From assembly GCA_002479805.1 (NCBI GenBank), contig DLPB01000023.1, positions 1 to 32,560 on the forward strand: a stretch of DNA of 32,560 nt, read 5' to 3'. Source of the DNA: Micrococcales bacterium UBA7469. GTDB taxonomy: Bacteria > Actinomycetota > Actinomycetes > Actinomycetales > Microbacteriaceae. Positions 7,506 to 14,936 of this stretch are shown here, one piece after another. How positions within the stretch are numbered: the first letter of the stretch is position 1; the number at the start of each line of letters is the position of its first letter. The notes under the pieces are model-generated. The model saw nothing but the letters and a program-made list of their open reading frames with translations, ran no database searches and was not told where the DNA came from. Both the position numbers and the translations under genes were made by a program.

Positions 7506-7658
7506 ATGGGTGATTTTCCAGGAGCATTTGATAACCCCGGCGGTGTGAATGACTTTGAAAAGCAAAGGCAAAACGCAAAACCGTGGTTCCAGCGATGGTA
7601 TGTCTGGGTCTTACCGCTGCTAGTTTTAGTTGGTGCGTTGCTGATGGCATACAGATAG
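7506..7658 (+). CDS. Small single-pass membrane protein (50 residues)
   Basis: A short open frame not matched to any family I know. It encodes 50 residues: a polar N-terminal half (Gly/Asn/Phe/Asp, then EKQRQNAKPW), an aromatic and basic interface (WFQRWYVW) and one hydrophobic segment (about residues 34-47) ending in a short AYR tail. This predicts one membrane helix. Support for its being real: an ATG preceded at exactly 6 bp by TAGATT, a complete frame filling the gap between two genes, and a stop 7 bp before the GTG of the RidA-like gene, whose AGGAG ribosome-binding site overlaps the stop codon. It is probably co-transcribed with the RidA-like gene. Confidence 0.7.
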   Translation: MGDFPGAFDNPGGVNDFEKQRQNAKPWFQRWYVWVLPLLVLVGALLMAYR

Positions 7659-7665
7659 GAGCACC

Positions 7666-8052
7666 GTGGCTGCAGACAAACTAATTTCATCCGGTGGACC
7701 ATGGGAGTCGGTGATTGGTTATTCGAGGGCAACCGTGACTGGCCCGTTTGTTCATGTTTCGGGAACCACTGCAACCGTAGACGGCAAGCTTGTGCACGAG
7801 GGAGATGCCTATGGCCAGACCAAGGTGGCTTTTGAGATTATCGAGAAGGCACTTGCCCAGGCGGGGCACAGCCTTAGGGACGTAGTAAGGATTCGCATTT
7901 ACCTAGCCAATGAGGCAGACATGGATGCCGCCGGCAAGGCTAATGGTGAGCTATTCTCCGAGATCCGCCCGGCTCTCACCATGCTGGCGGGACTGAAGTT
8001 CATCAACCCGCAGATGCTGGTTGAAATCGAAGTGGATTCATATAAGCCGTGA
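7666..8052 (+). CDS. RidA-like (YjgF/YER057c/UK114) protein lacking the catalytic arginine
   Basis: A 128-residue RidA-superfamily protein, expected to form a trimer with clefts between subunits. Classic RidA hydrolyses reactive 2-aminoacrylate and related imines using an arginine (Arg105 in E. coli). Here the matching stretch reads RPALTML, placing Leu104 at that position; Glu120 of the VEIEV strand is retained. The ESVIGYSRA start and the DPxMLVEIE-like end (here NPQMLVEIE) resemble the 'YjgF-like 6' subgroup, whose function is unknown. It should not be called an enamine deaminase without test. The GTG start has AGGAG (7657-7661) four bases upstream. It follows the small membrane protein by 7 bp and precedes the desaturase by 50 bp. 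Confidence 0.85.
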   Translation: MAADKLISSGGPWESVIGYSRATVTGPFVHVSGTTATVDGKLVHEGDAYGQTKVAFEIIEKALAQAGHSLRDVVRIRIYLANEADMDAAGKANGELFSEIRPALTMLAGLKFINPQMLVEIEVDSYKP

Positions 8053-8090
8053 GTTTGCTGTGTCGGTGCTTTGATGCCAATCAAGTCACA

Positions 8091-8096
8091 TAGACT
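8091..8096 (+). promoter_or_regulatory. Putative -10 box of a leaderless desaturase mRNA
   Basis: TAGACT is followed by six bases and then the desaturase ATG at 8103. TTGATG at 8071-8076 is the nearest -35-like element, but its 14-bp spacing is short. Confidence 0.45.
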
Positions 8097-8102
8097 CTGG
8101 AA

Positions 8103-9188
8103 ATGAGCGCAACACTTTCCACGGCCCAGACTCACTTCGCGCAGGTGCTAAACCTGGTTCGAGACGCCGGGTATCTGAACAAAAAGCCAAGTTTTTACAT
8201 CATCCGCCTAATCGCAATCAGCCTGATCGCAGCTGCGCTATGGACTGGAGCTGGCTTTTTAGCCTGGGCTGCCAACCACAACGAATGGTGGATGATTGCC
8301 GCCTTCGTGCTGGTTGCGCTGCTGGGAGTAATGAGTGCTCAGTACGGTTTTATTGCCCACGAGGCGGCACACCGACAGATCTTTAGAAACAACAAGCTGA
8401 ATGACTGGACCGGTTTGGTATTGGCCAACCTTTTTGCTGGCCTGTCTTACGGTTTTTGGCTTCGCAAGCACAACAAGCACCACCAGAGGCCAAACCAAAT
8501 CGGTGAGGATCCAGATGTTGCGATTCGAGTTCTAAGCTTCACCACTGAATCCAAGCTGGCAAAAAAGGGCATTGAGCGTTGGTTTTCAGATCGTCAGGGG
8601 TACCTGTTCCCGATTCTGCTGCTTTTCACCGGTTTTGACCTGCTGCTTGATTCGCTGGCTGGATTGGGTCGCAAGGATCGCCCCATCGGAATTCGAATCT
8701 TGGAATTCTCGCTGATGTTGATTCGTCAGTTTGCGCCGTATGTGGTTTTGGCCATCATGTTTGGCCCTTTCTGGGCTATCGCGATGTGGTTTGTAATGAT
8801 GATGAGCTTTGGCTTTTTCATGGGGGCAGCATTTGCTCCAAACCACAAGGGAATGCCACTGGTGGCCAAGGATTCCAAGTTGGACTTCTTTTCTCGGCAG
8901 GTGCTTACCTCTCGAAACATCAAGGGCAGCTGGCTCAAGGACAACCTCATGGGTGGTTTGAACTACCAGGTTGAACACCACCTGTTCCCCTCGATGGCCA
9001 GGCCATACCTGCGCAAGGCACACGCCATCGTGGCAGAGCACTGCCGCCAGAATGACATCACTCTGGTTGAGATGAACCTGCTTGCCAGCTACAAAGTCAT
9101 CATGCAGCACCTGAACAAGGTCGGCCTTAGCAATAACACTGACCCATTTGTTTGTCCCATGGTTGCAGAATTGCGTCCTAGAAACTAA
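8103..9188 (+). CDS. Membrane fatty acid desaturase
   Basis: A 361-residue integral membrane di-iron desaturase that introduces a cis double bond into acyl chains, consuming O2 and electrons from ferredoxin or a similar donor. The three histidine boxes are intact: HEAAH (residues 86-90), HNKHH (123-127) and QVEHHLF (289-295), plus an extra conserved His248 in APNHKG. Hydrophobic pairs at about 34-58/62-82 and 205-245 give the usual four-helix topology with the boxes on the cytoplasmic side. The layout matches the linoleoyl-CoA/delta-5/6/9 (DesA3-like) group rather than stearoyl-ACP desaturases. Position specificity cannot be read from sequence. The gene appears leaderless and is followed 5 bp later by the DUF1801 gene. 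A cold or membrane-fluidity response is plausible. Confidence 0.92.
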   Translation: MSATLSTAQTHFAQVLNLVRDAGYLNKKPSFYIIRLIAISLIAAALWTGAGFLAWAANHNEWWMIAAFVLVALLGVMSAQYGFIAHEAAHRQIFRNNKLNDWTGLVLANLFAGLSYGFWLRKHNKHHQRPNQIGEDPDVAIRVLSFTTESKLAKKGIERWFSDRQGYLFPILLLFTGFDLLLDSLAGLGRKDRPIGIRILEFSLMLIRQFAPYVVLAIMFGPFWAIAMWFVMMMSFGFFMGAAFAPNHKGMPLVAKDSKLDFFSRQVLTSRNIKGSWLKDNLMGGLNYQVEHHLFPSMARPYLRKAHAIVAEHCRQNDITLVEMNLLASYKVIMQHLNKVGLSNNTDPFVCPMVAELRPRN

Positions 9189-9193
9189 ATCTC

Positions 9194-9574
9194 GTGTCAA
9201 AAGCCGAAGTAGATCAATACCTCAGGGGATTGCCCCAGTCGGCCGTCTTCTCGCTGCAGGCTCTTCGTCGCCAGGTTCTTGCAATCGTTCCAAACGGTGA
9301 AGAGTGCATTTCATATGCCATGCCTTGCGTGAAACTAAATGGCAAGGCAGTTGCCGGCTTCGCAGCCTTCAAAAAACACATCGGCTATTTCCCGCACTCG
9401 GGAAACATCGTGCCGCAGCTCTCTAGGGAGCTGGCGAATAGAAAACAAACCACCGGTGGCTTCCAGTTTGAACTGGGGGAGGTGCTATCAGACGACTTGG
9501 TAGGAAAGCTGGTTTCGCTTCGCCTCAAAGAGCTGAGCGAAAAGTATCCGGATATGGACTTTGGGCTTTACTAA
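9194..9574 (+). CDS. DUF1801 (YdhG-like) protein
   Basis: A 126-residue cytoplasmic protein matching the DUF1801/YdhG family: an N-terminal helical VDQYLRGLPQS segment, the core EECISYAMPCVKLNGKAVAGFAAFKKHIGYFPHSG (family hallmarks YxMPxxK and HIGxYP), and a C-terminal LVSLRLKEL helix. Some relatives are annotated as iron chaperones (frataxin-like fold), but no iron-binding evidence is visible here. The GTG at 9194 begins 5 bp after the desaturase stop with no Shine-Dalgarno element, so translation is probably coupled to the desaturase. The function is unknown. Confidence 0.85.
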   Translation: MSKAEVDQYLRGLPQSAVFSLQALRRQVLAIVPNGEECISYAMPCVKLNGKAVAGFAAFKKHIGYFPHSGNIVPQLSRELANRKQTTGGFQFELGEVLSDDLVGKLVSLRLKELSEKYPDMDFGLY

Positions 9575-9618
9575 GTGAATTCTTGGGTTAACGCAAGGTA
9601 AACAACCTTGATTTTCTC

Positions 9619-9624
9619 TACGCT
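9619..9624 (+). promoter_or_regulatory. Putative -10 box upstream of 9631
   Basis: TACGCT ends six bases before the GTG at 9631, again with no Shine-Dalgarno element. A leaderless mRNA is predicted. Confidence 0.4.
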
Positions 9625-9630
9625 TTTCTC

Positions 9631-10020
9631 GTGAGCCTAACCAAGAAACTATTCCTTGCCGAAGGCACACAGGTACCCTGTGTGAACCTCCCTGTGGAAG
9701 TGGATCTGGGGGATGTTCACCCCTGGGCTGCCTCGCTTGCAGCTGCCATCGAGCTGGTTGCCGAGGGTAAATCCCCAGCTTTCATTTACTTCGCCGAGAG
9801 CGCCTCAGAGCTCAAGTTACTTAGGGACGATCTAAAGCTCGCCTACAAAAACAAAATCGGGTTTTGGATTGCCTATTCAACCAATCCAAACCTTGATCCT
9901 GAGCTGAGTCGGAAAAAGGTTCTAAAGCGAATGAAAAAGGCGGGGATGAAGACCAGGGCGGAGGAAGTTATCGACCGCAATTGGAGCGGACTTTACTTCT
10001 CAAAAAACAAGGTCAAATAA
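9631..10020 (+). CDS. Uncharacterised protein, possibly DUF3052-like
   Basis: A 129-residue soluble protein I do not recognise with certainty. It has a Val/Asp-rich start, a helix (WAASLAAAIELVAEG), a strand (AFIYFAES), a helix (ELKLLRDDLKLAYKNK), the strand GFWIAYST, and a late IDRNWSGLYFSK segment. The pattern of a predicted 'xxWxAY' strand followed near the C-terminus by a 'xIDxxWSxLxF' strand recalls DUF3052-type proteins, but the resemblance is by eye only. The C-terminal third is rich in Lys/Arg. The GTG start is supported by TACGCT six bases upstream. The 3' end overlaps the convergent cysE by 8 bp. Confidence 0.65.
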   Translation: MSLTKKLFLAEGTQVPCVNLPVEVDLGDVHPWAASLAAAIELVAEGKSPAFIYFAESASELKLLRDDLKLAYKNKIGFWIAYSTNPNLDPELSRKKVLKRMKKAGMKTRAEEVIDRNWSGLYFSKNKVK

Positions 10021-10543
10021 CGTAAAACTCATCACCGGTGAGATTGAGCAGTCTGGCGTTGAAGCCCACCGCAACCGTACCCGGCGGCATGCTCTTGGTC
10101 ACCACGGCGTTTGCGCCAACCGCACAGTCATTACCGATGGTTATATTTCCAATTAGCTTGGCCCCGGCTCCCAAGGTGACGCGGTCGCCGACGGTTGGAT
10201 GACGCTTTACCGCCTCCAGAGTCTTGCCGCCCAAGGTCACGCCGTGATACATCAGCACATCGTCACCGATGACTGCAGTCTCACCAATCACAACGCCGAC
10301 GCCGTGGTCGATCACAAAACGACGACCGATGGTGGCTCCCGGGTGAATCTCGATTGCGGTCCACAGCTTCACCCAGTTGGAGAGCATGCGGCTGAGGATG
10401 CGAAGCTTCAGCTTCCACAAAATGTGCGCAATCCGGTAGGCCCAGATCGCGTGCAGGCCTGGAGAGGTTAGAAAAAGCTCCAGCGCACTCCTGGTGGCAG
10501 GATCGCGCTCAAGCCCTACCTTGATATCTTCGAAGATTCTCAC
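10013..10543 (-). CDS. cysE: Serine O-acetyltransferase
   Basis: Transfers acetyl from acetyl-CoA to L-serine, giving O-acetylserine for CysK. It is 176 residues, a short form compared with E. coli CysE (273), missing most of the N-terminal helical extension. An N-terminal helical part (1 to about 60) is followed by the left-handed beta-helix of hexapeptide repeats. The catalytic pair is Asp79-His80 in VIDHGVGVVIGETAVIGDD, and His100 lies in the next turn; the GVTLGG loop follows. The protein ends in Ile, the residue type that CysE uses to dock into the CysK active site in the cysteine synthase complex. It overlaps the cysK stop by 4 bp (ATGA), so translation is coupled. Confidence 0.94.
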   Translation of the reverse strand: MRIFEDIKVGLERDPATRSALELFLTSPGLHAIWAYRIAHILWKLKLRILSRMLSNWVKLWTAIEIHPGATIGRRFVIDHGVGVVIGETAVIGDDVLMYHGVTLGGKTLEAVKRHPTVGDRVTLGAGAKLIGNITIGNDCAVGANAVVTKSMPPGTVAVGFNARLLNLTGDEFYVI

Positions 10544-11490
10544 TGCTTGGCTTGGTATTCCTCTTGTAGGTCGCGGTAGAGGGTCGAGGAGACATACCTC
10601 TCGCCAAACGACGGAATGATAACCACGATGTTCTTGCCAGCAAACTCAGGTCGGTGCGCAACCTCACGCACGGCCCAGATTGCAGCACCGGATGAGATTC
10701 CGGCCAAGATGCCCTCCTCGGCGGAGACTCTGCGTGAGTACTCAAATGCCGAGGCGTTTGGAGCTGATAGCACCTCGTCGTAAACCGTGGTGTCCAAGAT
10801 CGACGGGATGAAGTTAGGGCCAATTCCCGCGAGTGGGTGGCCGGCAGCTTCGCCTCCGGTTAGAAGCGGCGATGCCGCAGGTTGTACCGCGAACACCTTG
10901 ATGTTTGGGTTTAACTCCCTTAGGCGCTGGCCAGTGCCGGTGATGGTGCCGCCGGTGCCGCTACCTGCCACCAGGGCATCTACCTGACCGTCTAGGTCAC
11001 GCCAGATCTCCTCTGCGGTGGTTTCGCGGTGGATCTTGGGTCCGGCAGGATTGTCGAACTGACGAACCAACACGCTGCCTGAAATCTGCTTACCCAGCTC
11101 TTCAGCGGTGGCAACCGAGCCCTTCATGCCTTCAGCCGCCGGGGTTAGCACCAGCTCAGCACCGTAGGCACGAATCAAAATCTTGCGCTCCAGGCTCATC
11201 GAATCTGGCATCACGATGATGGTGCGGTAGCCGCGGGCTGCGCCAACCATGGCCAGACCAATTCCGGTGTTACCGGAAGTTGCCTCGATGATCGTGCCGC
11301 CAGGAGCAAGTTCGCCAGATGCCTCGGCAGCATCGACCATGGCAATAGCTAGGCGGTCTTTTACGCTGGAGGAAGGGTTATAAAACTCGAGCTTGGCATA
11401 GACGTTGGCGGCAGCGCCGTCCAGCACGCGATTGAGCTTTACCAGGGGAGTGTTACCGAATACCTCGGTGATGTTGTTATAGACCCGCAT
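10540..11490 (-). CDS. cysK: O-acetylserine sulfhydrylase (cysteine synthase A)
   Basis: A 316-residue PLP enzyme of fold type II that makes L-cysteine from O-acetylserine and sulfide. Lys44 in SSVKDRLA binds PLP. TSGNTGIGLA is the substrate loop, GTGGTITGTG the phosphate-binding loop, and PSFGERYVSS is the C-terminal signature of CysK, not cystathionine beta-synthase. The length is typical (about 310). The ATG at 11488-11490 is preceded by GGAG at 5-base spacing. It leads a two-gene cysK-cysE operon. A TAAACT box (11516-11521, minus strand) is a likely -10 element. Confidence 0.96.
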   Translation of the reverse strand: MRVYNNITEVFGNTPLVKLNRVLDGAAANVYAKLEFYNPSSSVKDRLAIAMVDAAEASGELAPGGTIIEATSGNTGIGLAMVGAARGYRTIIVMPDSMSLERKILIRAYGAELVLTPAAEGMKGSVATAEELGKQISGSVLVRQFDNPAGPKIHRETTAEEIWRDLDGQVDALVAGSGTGGTITGTGQRLRELNPNIKVFAVQPAASPLLTGGEAAGHPLAGIGPNFIPSILDTTVYDEVLSAPNASAFEYSRRVSAEEGILAGISSGAAIWAVREVAHRPEFAGKNIVVIIPSFGERYVSSTLYRDLQEEYQAKQ

Positions 11491-11515
11491 TTAATCTCCA
11501 GACTTGAACCATGGA

Positions 11516-11561
11516 AGTTTAACCACTCGAGACTGCGATTGTTCCCTCGGTTACCGATAGT
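11516..11561. promoter_or_regulatory. Divergent -10 boxes for cysK and the lipoprotein gene
   Basis: The cysK-lipoprotein gap has TAAACT on the minus strand (11516-11521), placing a cysK start near 11509, and GATAGT on the plus strand (11556-11561), placing a lipoprotein start near 11568. No strong -35 boxes are seen. The plus-strand start near 11568 argues against the upstream in-frame TTG at 11539 as the lipoprotein start. Confidence 0.35.
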
Positions 11562-11598
11562 TTCGATGGCTTTCAGATTTCCTCAAGGTTTCTCGCTT

Positions 11599-11976
11599 AT
11601 GTTGTCGAGTATGAGAATCTTGTTGGCTTCCGCGTCCATTGTGTCCGTTCTTGCACTATCCGCCTGCAGCCCTGAAGAGCTTGTGAGTGCGGCTGCAGAT
11701 GCAGCTGCCTGCACCGCCATGGAGTCAACTCTCACGGCAACCGCTGCCGCCTACCAAGAGGGCCTGGTGGACTCCGGGCTGATTTCACAGGTAGACGCTT
11801 TGATTGGTGAGCAGGTTCGCGGTGTTTTGTCCTCCAGTCTGTCCCAAGACCTGGCTGACCTATTGGCAATCGTTGACTCCAACGAATCGGTTGACACCGC
11901 TAAAGCCAAAGTTGAGGCGCTGACCGCATCTATTCAGGAAAAGTGCTCAGCGGTGGGCGTGGAGTTTAGTAACTAA
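11599..11976 (+). CDS. Small putative lipoprotein
   Basis: Predicted secreted lipoprotein of about 125 residues, no known family. From the ATG at 11599 (AAGG ten bases upstream) or the one at 11611, a hydrophobic signal runs into the lipobox LSAC, after which the Cys would be lipidated and anchored to the outer face of the membrane. The mature part is Ala/Ser/Asp-rich and helical, with three cysteines (the lipid Cys, one in AAACTAM, one in EKCSAV); the last two could form a disulfide. Upstream in-frame starts (11539, 11566) would put a polar stretch before the signal and are less likely. It overlaps the convergent MFS gene by 4 bp. Confidence 0.75.
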   Translation: MLSSMRILLASASIVSVLALSACSPEELVSAAADAAACTAMESTLTATAAAYQEGLVDSGLISQVDALIGEQVRGVLSSSLSQDLADLLAIVDSNESVDTAKAKVEALTASIQEKCSAVGVEFSN

Positions 11977-13160
11977 CGACCCAGTTCATCGTCGATGATG
12001 TGACCCTTGCGAATCTGCAGGGCAACCGGGATGGCAATTAGACAAGATGCAAATAGTAGCCAAAGCGACGCATCCCAGCTTCCGGTAACCTCGCGCAGCA
12101 CCCCAACCGAGAACACCATTACCGATGCGGTGCTGTAGCTGACGCCCTGCCCAAATGCACTAACCGCCAAAACCGTTGCCCGCTCCCTGGCACGCAGGTT
12201 GAACAGGGTTAGCGCTAGCGGGAACATGGTTGGGCCAAAGCCAAATGCCACCACCCATAACCAGGTGAGTGAGGTATCTCCAAACAGCAGCCCCAAGGTG
12301 CCGGTGACGCCCGAGACAAAGGAAAACCAAACGATTGAGCTCTGCGATCTCGGGTACCTGGTGCTCAAAATTGGCATGATCAATGAAATTGGTAACCCGA
12401 TCAGGGCAAAGAGGCTCAGTAGCAATCCCCCCTCGATCACGCTGACTCCTTGGTGCTCAACTAGCAGAAGCGGCAACCAGGCAAATGACACATATCCGAT
12501 AATCGCGGTCACCGCCTGCATCCCGGCGATCGCCACCGCGGTGGGGGAGCGCCAGATCGCCTTGTGTCCTTCGGCCCGCTCTGCCTTTACCTCCGGGGTT
12601 GAGTTACGAAGCAGAAAGCTAAGTGGTGCAATCGTGAGTAGTGCCAAAAGCGCCCACTGGCCTAGCGAAAAACGCCAGCCAGCCACTTCGGAAATCGGCA
12701 CCGCCACAAAAGATGCCATGGTGGCCGAGATTGCGGTCAAGGTGAGGTAGAAGCTCGAAACTAACCCCACTCGATTTGGGAAGTACTTCCGCACCATCAC
12801 GGGAAGCAGCACGTTACCGATCCCCATGCCCAAAAGGCTCAGCAGCGAGCCAAAAAACAGGGCGGTGGCATCCCAGGCGAAGGCTCTGAGCAGGTGACCG
12901 GTGATGATCATTAAAACCGTAAGGAGCAGGGTTTTCTCCACGCCCATAAACCGAGCCGGTCGGTAGCTCAGTGAACTTGCCAGGGCAAAAGAAAGTGGAG
13001 CAGCTATGCCCAATAGCCCAATTGTCACAATCGGCAGCGCGATGTCTTGCTGGATGTAGCTGACCACCGGGCTGATTGAGCTGACTGCGGTTCTTAGGTT
13101 AATCGCCAGCAGGGCAATCGTTGCGATTGCTAAGAATCGACCGCGGTTGGCAAGTTTCAC
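11973..13160 (-). CDS. MFS transporter, CynX/NimT type
   Basis: A 395-residue major facilitator with about 12 hydrophobic segments and the N-terminal signature AINLRTAVSSISPV found in the CynX/NimT (cyanate/nitroimidazole-type) branch. The substrate is not predictable; such proteins are often annotated as cyanate transporters on weak grounds. The GTG start at 13160 overlaps the hisN stop (13157) by 4 bp, so it is the last gene of the aroA-rsgA-hisN operon. Its 3' end overlaps the convergent lipoprotein gene. No cyanase gene is nearby, which argues against a simple cyanate role. Confidence 0.85.
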   Translation of the reverse strand: MKLANRGRFLAIATIALLAINLRTAVSSISPVVSYIQQDIALPIVTIGLLGIAAPLSFALASSLSYRPARFMGVEKTLLLTVLMIITGHLLRAFAWDATALFFGSLLSLLGMGIGNVLLPVMVRKYFPNRVGLVSSFYLTLTAISATMASFVAVPISEVAGWRFSLGQWALLALLTIAPLSFLLRNSTPEVKAERAEGHKAIWRSPTAVAIAGMQAVTAIIGYVSFAWLPLLLVEHQGVSVIEGGLLLSLFALIGLPISLIMPILSTRYPRSQSSIVWFSFVSGVTGTLGLLFGDTSLTWLWVVAFGFGPTMFPLALTLFNLRARERATVLAVSAFGQGVSYSTASVMVFSVGVLREVTGSWDASLWLLFASCLIAIPVALQIRKGHIIDDELGR

Positions 13161-13927
13161 TTCAAAACTTGCTGAAATTGGGTATGAAGGAGGCCGTTAG
13201 ACGCCATCACCGACGAACTGGCATCGGTCAGCGGACCAGAAAGCGCGCTAAAGCTTCCGCCGGCCTCCTCGACAATTGGCACCAGAGCCGCGATGTCGTA
13301 AATCTTCAGGTCGTGTTCAGCAACCAGGTCAAGGCTTCCCTCAGCCAGCAACATGTAGCTGTAGAAGTCACCGTAGGCGCGAGTGCGCCAAACTTTGCGG
13401 CTCAGTTCGATTAGTTGATTGAGCTGTCCAGACTGATCCCAAAGCTGGAGATTGTTGTACGAGATGGACGAATCTTCCAGCTGCGAGATTCTGGACACCT
13501 GCAGGGCTCTTACAGAGCCGTTGACATCCATCGTGAATGCACCGTTACCGCGCTGGGCCCACCAGCGCCTGCCCAGCGCGGGGGCTGAGACAACGCTGGT
13601 GGTGATCACACCATCGACTCGCAAAGCAATTAGCGAAGCCCAAATTGGCACGCCGCGCAAATAGTTGGCTGTGCCATCAATTGGGTCGACGATCCAGTTG
13701 CGATTGCCGGAACCCGTGTTTTCAAATTCTTCGCCGATAAAAGTGTCTTCAGAGCGGTATTCCGCTACCAGGCTGCGCAGTTCCGTTTCTACCGCGCGAT
13801 CGGCATCGGTGACCGGAGAGCGATCTGGCTTTGACTCGACAAACAGATCGAGTGCTCTAAAGCGCTTGAGGGCAATCTCATCGGCGCGATCGGCCATTTT
13901 GAGGGCGAGGTCTAGGTCACTAATCAT
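13157..13927 (-). CDS. hisN: Histidinol-phosphatase (inositol monophosphatase family)
   Basis: A 256-residue member of the Mg2+-dependent inositol-monophosphatase fold that in Actinobacteria dephosphorylates histidinol phosphate, the penultimate step of histidine synthesis. Motifs: SPVTDADRAVE, metal ligands in IGEEFE and VDPIDGTANY (motif A, DPIDGT), and a late IYDIAALVPIVEEAGG (motif B, WDxAAxxxIxxEAGG variant with Tyr for Trp). The sequence follows actinobacterial HisN closely, including DLALxxAxxAD at the start and PxxARRWW-like ALGRRWWAQ. The reading frame extends further upstream, but the ATG at 13925-13927 gives the family N-terminus and lies 5 bp after the rsgA stop. Inositol-1-phosphatase activity is an alternative. 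Confidence 0.88.
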   Translation of the reverse strand: MISDLDLALKMADRADEIALKRFRALDLFVESKPDRSPVTDADRAVETELRSLVAEYRSEDTFIGEEFENTGSGNRNWIVDPIDGTANYLRGVPIWASLIALRVDGVITTSVVSAPALGRRWWAQRGNGAFTMDVNGSVRALQVSRISQLEDSSISYNNLQLWDQSGQLNQLIELSRKVWRTRAYGDFYSYMLLAEGSLDLVAEHDLKIYDIAALVPIVEEAGGSFSALSGPLTDASSSVMASNGLLHTQFQQVLK

Positions 13928-13932
13928 TGGTG

Positions 13933-14931
13933 TTAATCTACCGAGCCAATCGCTAGCACAAGCCTGCGGAAAGAATCTAGCCTTGACCCCGAGAGCTTTT
14001 CGGCTGCAACCAAGACATCTAGTTCGCAGTCCGGGGCATCGGATAGATGTGAGCAGTCTCTTGGGCATTCGGCGCTCGCCGCATCTAAATCAGCAAAACC
14101 TTTGAGCAGTCCAATCGCATCAATTCCTCGCAGTCCAAAGGTTCTAACCCCGGGGGTATCGACAATCCAACCTTCCGACACCGGAATTGCCTTGGCTGAA
14201 CTCGAGGTGTGCTTGCCTTTTCCGGTGACCTCGTTTACCTCACCGGTAGCGCGTTCATGCTCAGGTGCCAAAAGGTTGATCAAAGAAGTCTTGCCAACAC
14301 CGCTGTGGCCTACAAATACCGTGGTGTGACTGGCCAATAGGGCTTCGAGTTCTGCAAGATCCGGAGTTTGCTTGGAGTGCTTGAAAACCTTTAGGTCAAA
14401 GCCATCAAAGCCGGCAATGAAATCACTTGGGTCGGCTAAATCACACTTAGTCATGATCAGAATTGGCTTCAGCCCGGCGTGCACGGCAGCGACCAGGTAT
14501 CTATCTACCAATCTGGGCTTTGGTTCTGGATTCGTAGCTGCCATTACGATCGCTAGCTGGTCGGCGTTTGCGACGATGGTCTGATCGCCAACGTCACTTT
14601 CATCGCTGGAGCGAGTGAGCTCCGAGGTTCTCGGTTCAATTCGAACAATTCGTGCTAGCGCACCTTTTTGATCCGATACTTCACCGGCGAGAGCAACCCG
14701 GTCACAGGTGACACAGCCCTTGTTTCTCAGCTCTTTCGCCAAGGTTGCCAAGACCTCGCGGCCGTCATCGGTGAGTACCTTGTAGCGAGCCAGGTGGACC
14801 TCTAAAACCATGCCCATCAGGGCGTTGTCGTGAGTTGGGCGACGCTTGGTTCTGGGCTTGGAACCCTTGGGGTTTGGTCTGATTCGGACATCATCCTCAT
14901 CGAGGTCCATGCCTGGACCTGGCTCAAACAT
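13933..14931 (-). CDS. rsgA: Ribosome small-subunit biogenesis GTPase RsgA
   Basis: A 332-residue circularly permuted GTPase that acts in late 30S maturation. In order: an acidic-basic N-terminal tail with DDVRIRPNPKGSKPRTK, an OB fold (about 40-110), G4 (TKCD), G5, then G1 (GHSGVGKTS), G2 and G3 (DTPGVR), ending in the zinc module CPRDCSHLSDAPDC. The permuted G4-G5-G1-G2-G3 order is diagnostic. I choose the ATG at 14929-14931, 5 bp beyond the aroA stop. The longer frame from 14964 would run 28 bp into aroA, while a start at 14910 would still keep DDVRIRPNP. It is the second gene of aroA-rsgA-hisN-MFS. Confidence 0.93.
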   Translation of the reverse strand: MFEPGPGMDLDEDDVRIRPNPKGSKPRTKRRPTHDNALMGMVLEVHLARYKVLTDDGREVLATLAKELRNKGCVTCDRVALAGEVSDQKGALARIVRIEPRTSELTRSSDESDVGDQTIVANADQLAIVMAATNPEPKPRLVDRYLVAAVHAGLKPILIMTKCDLADPSDFIAGFDGFDLKVFKHSKQTPDLAELEALLASHTTVFVGHSGVGKTSLINLLAPEHERATGEVNEVTGKGKHTSSSAKAIPVSEGWIVDTPGVRTFGLRGIDAIGLLKGFADLDAASAECPRDCSHLSDAPDCELDVLVAAEKLSGSRLDSFRRLVLAIGSVD

Positions 14932-14936
14932 CCAGG

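Noticed and set aside
8586..9200. 204-codon minus-strand open frame opposite the desaturase
   Set aside because: It is fully antisense to a gene with all three histidine boxes, has no recognisable domain and no promoter or ribosome-binding site.
12199..12750. 183-codon plus-strand open frame inside the CynX-type MFS gene
   Set aside because: Its composition is that of a transporter read backwards; no domain is seen and the minus-strand gene is certain.
12958..12975. tRNA-like GGTAGCTCAGT string
   Set aside because: It resembles a tRNA D-arm but lies within the MFS coding sequence, and no acceptor stem, anticodon arm or T-arm follows at tRNA spacing.
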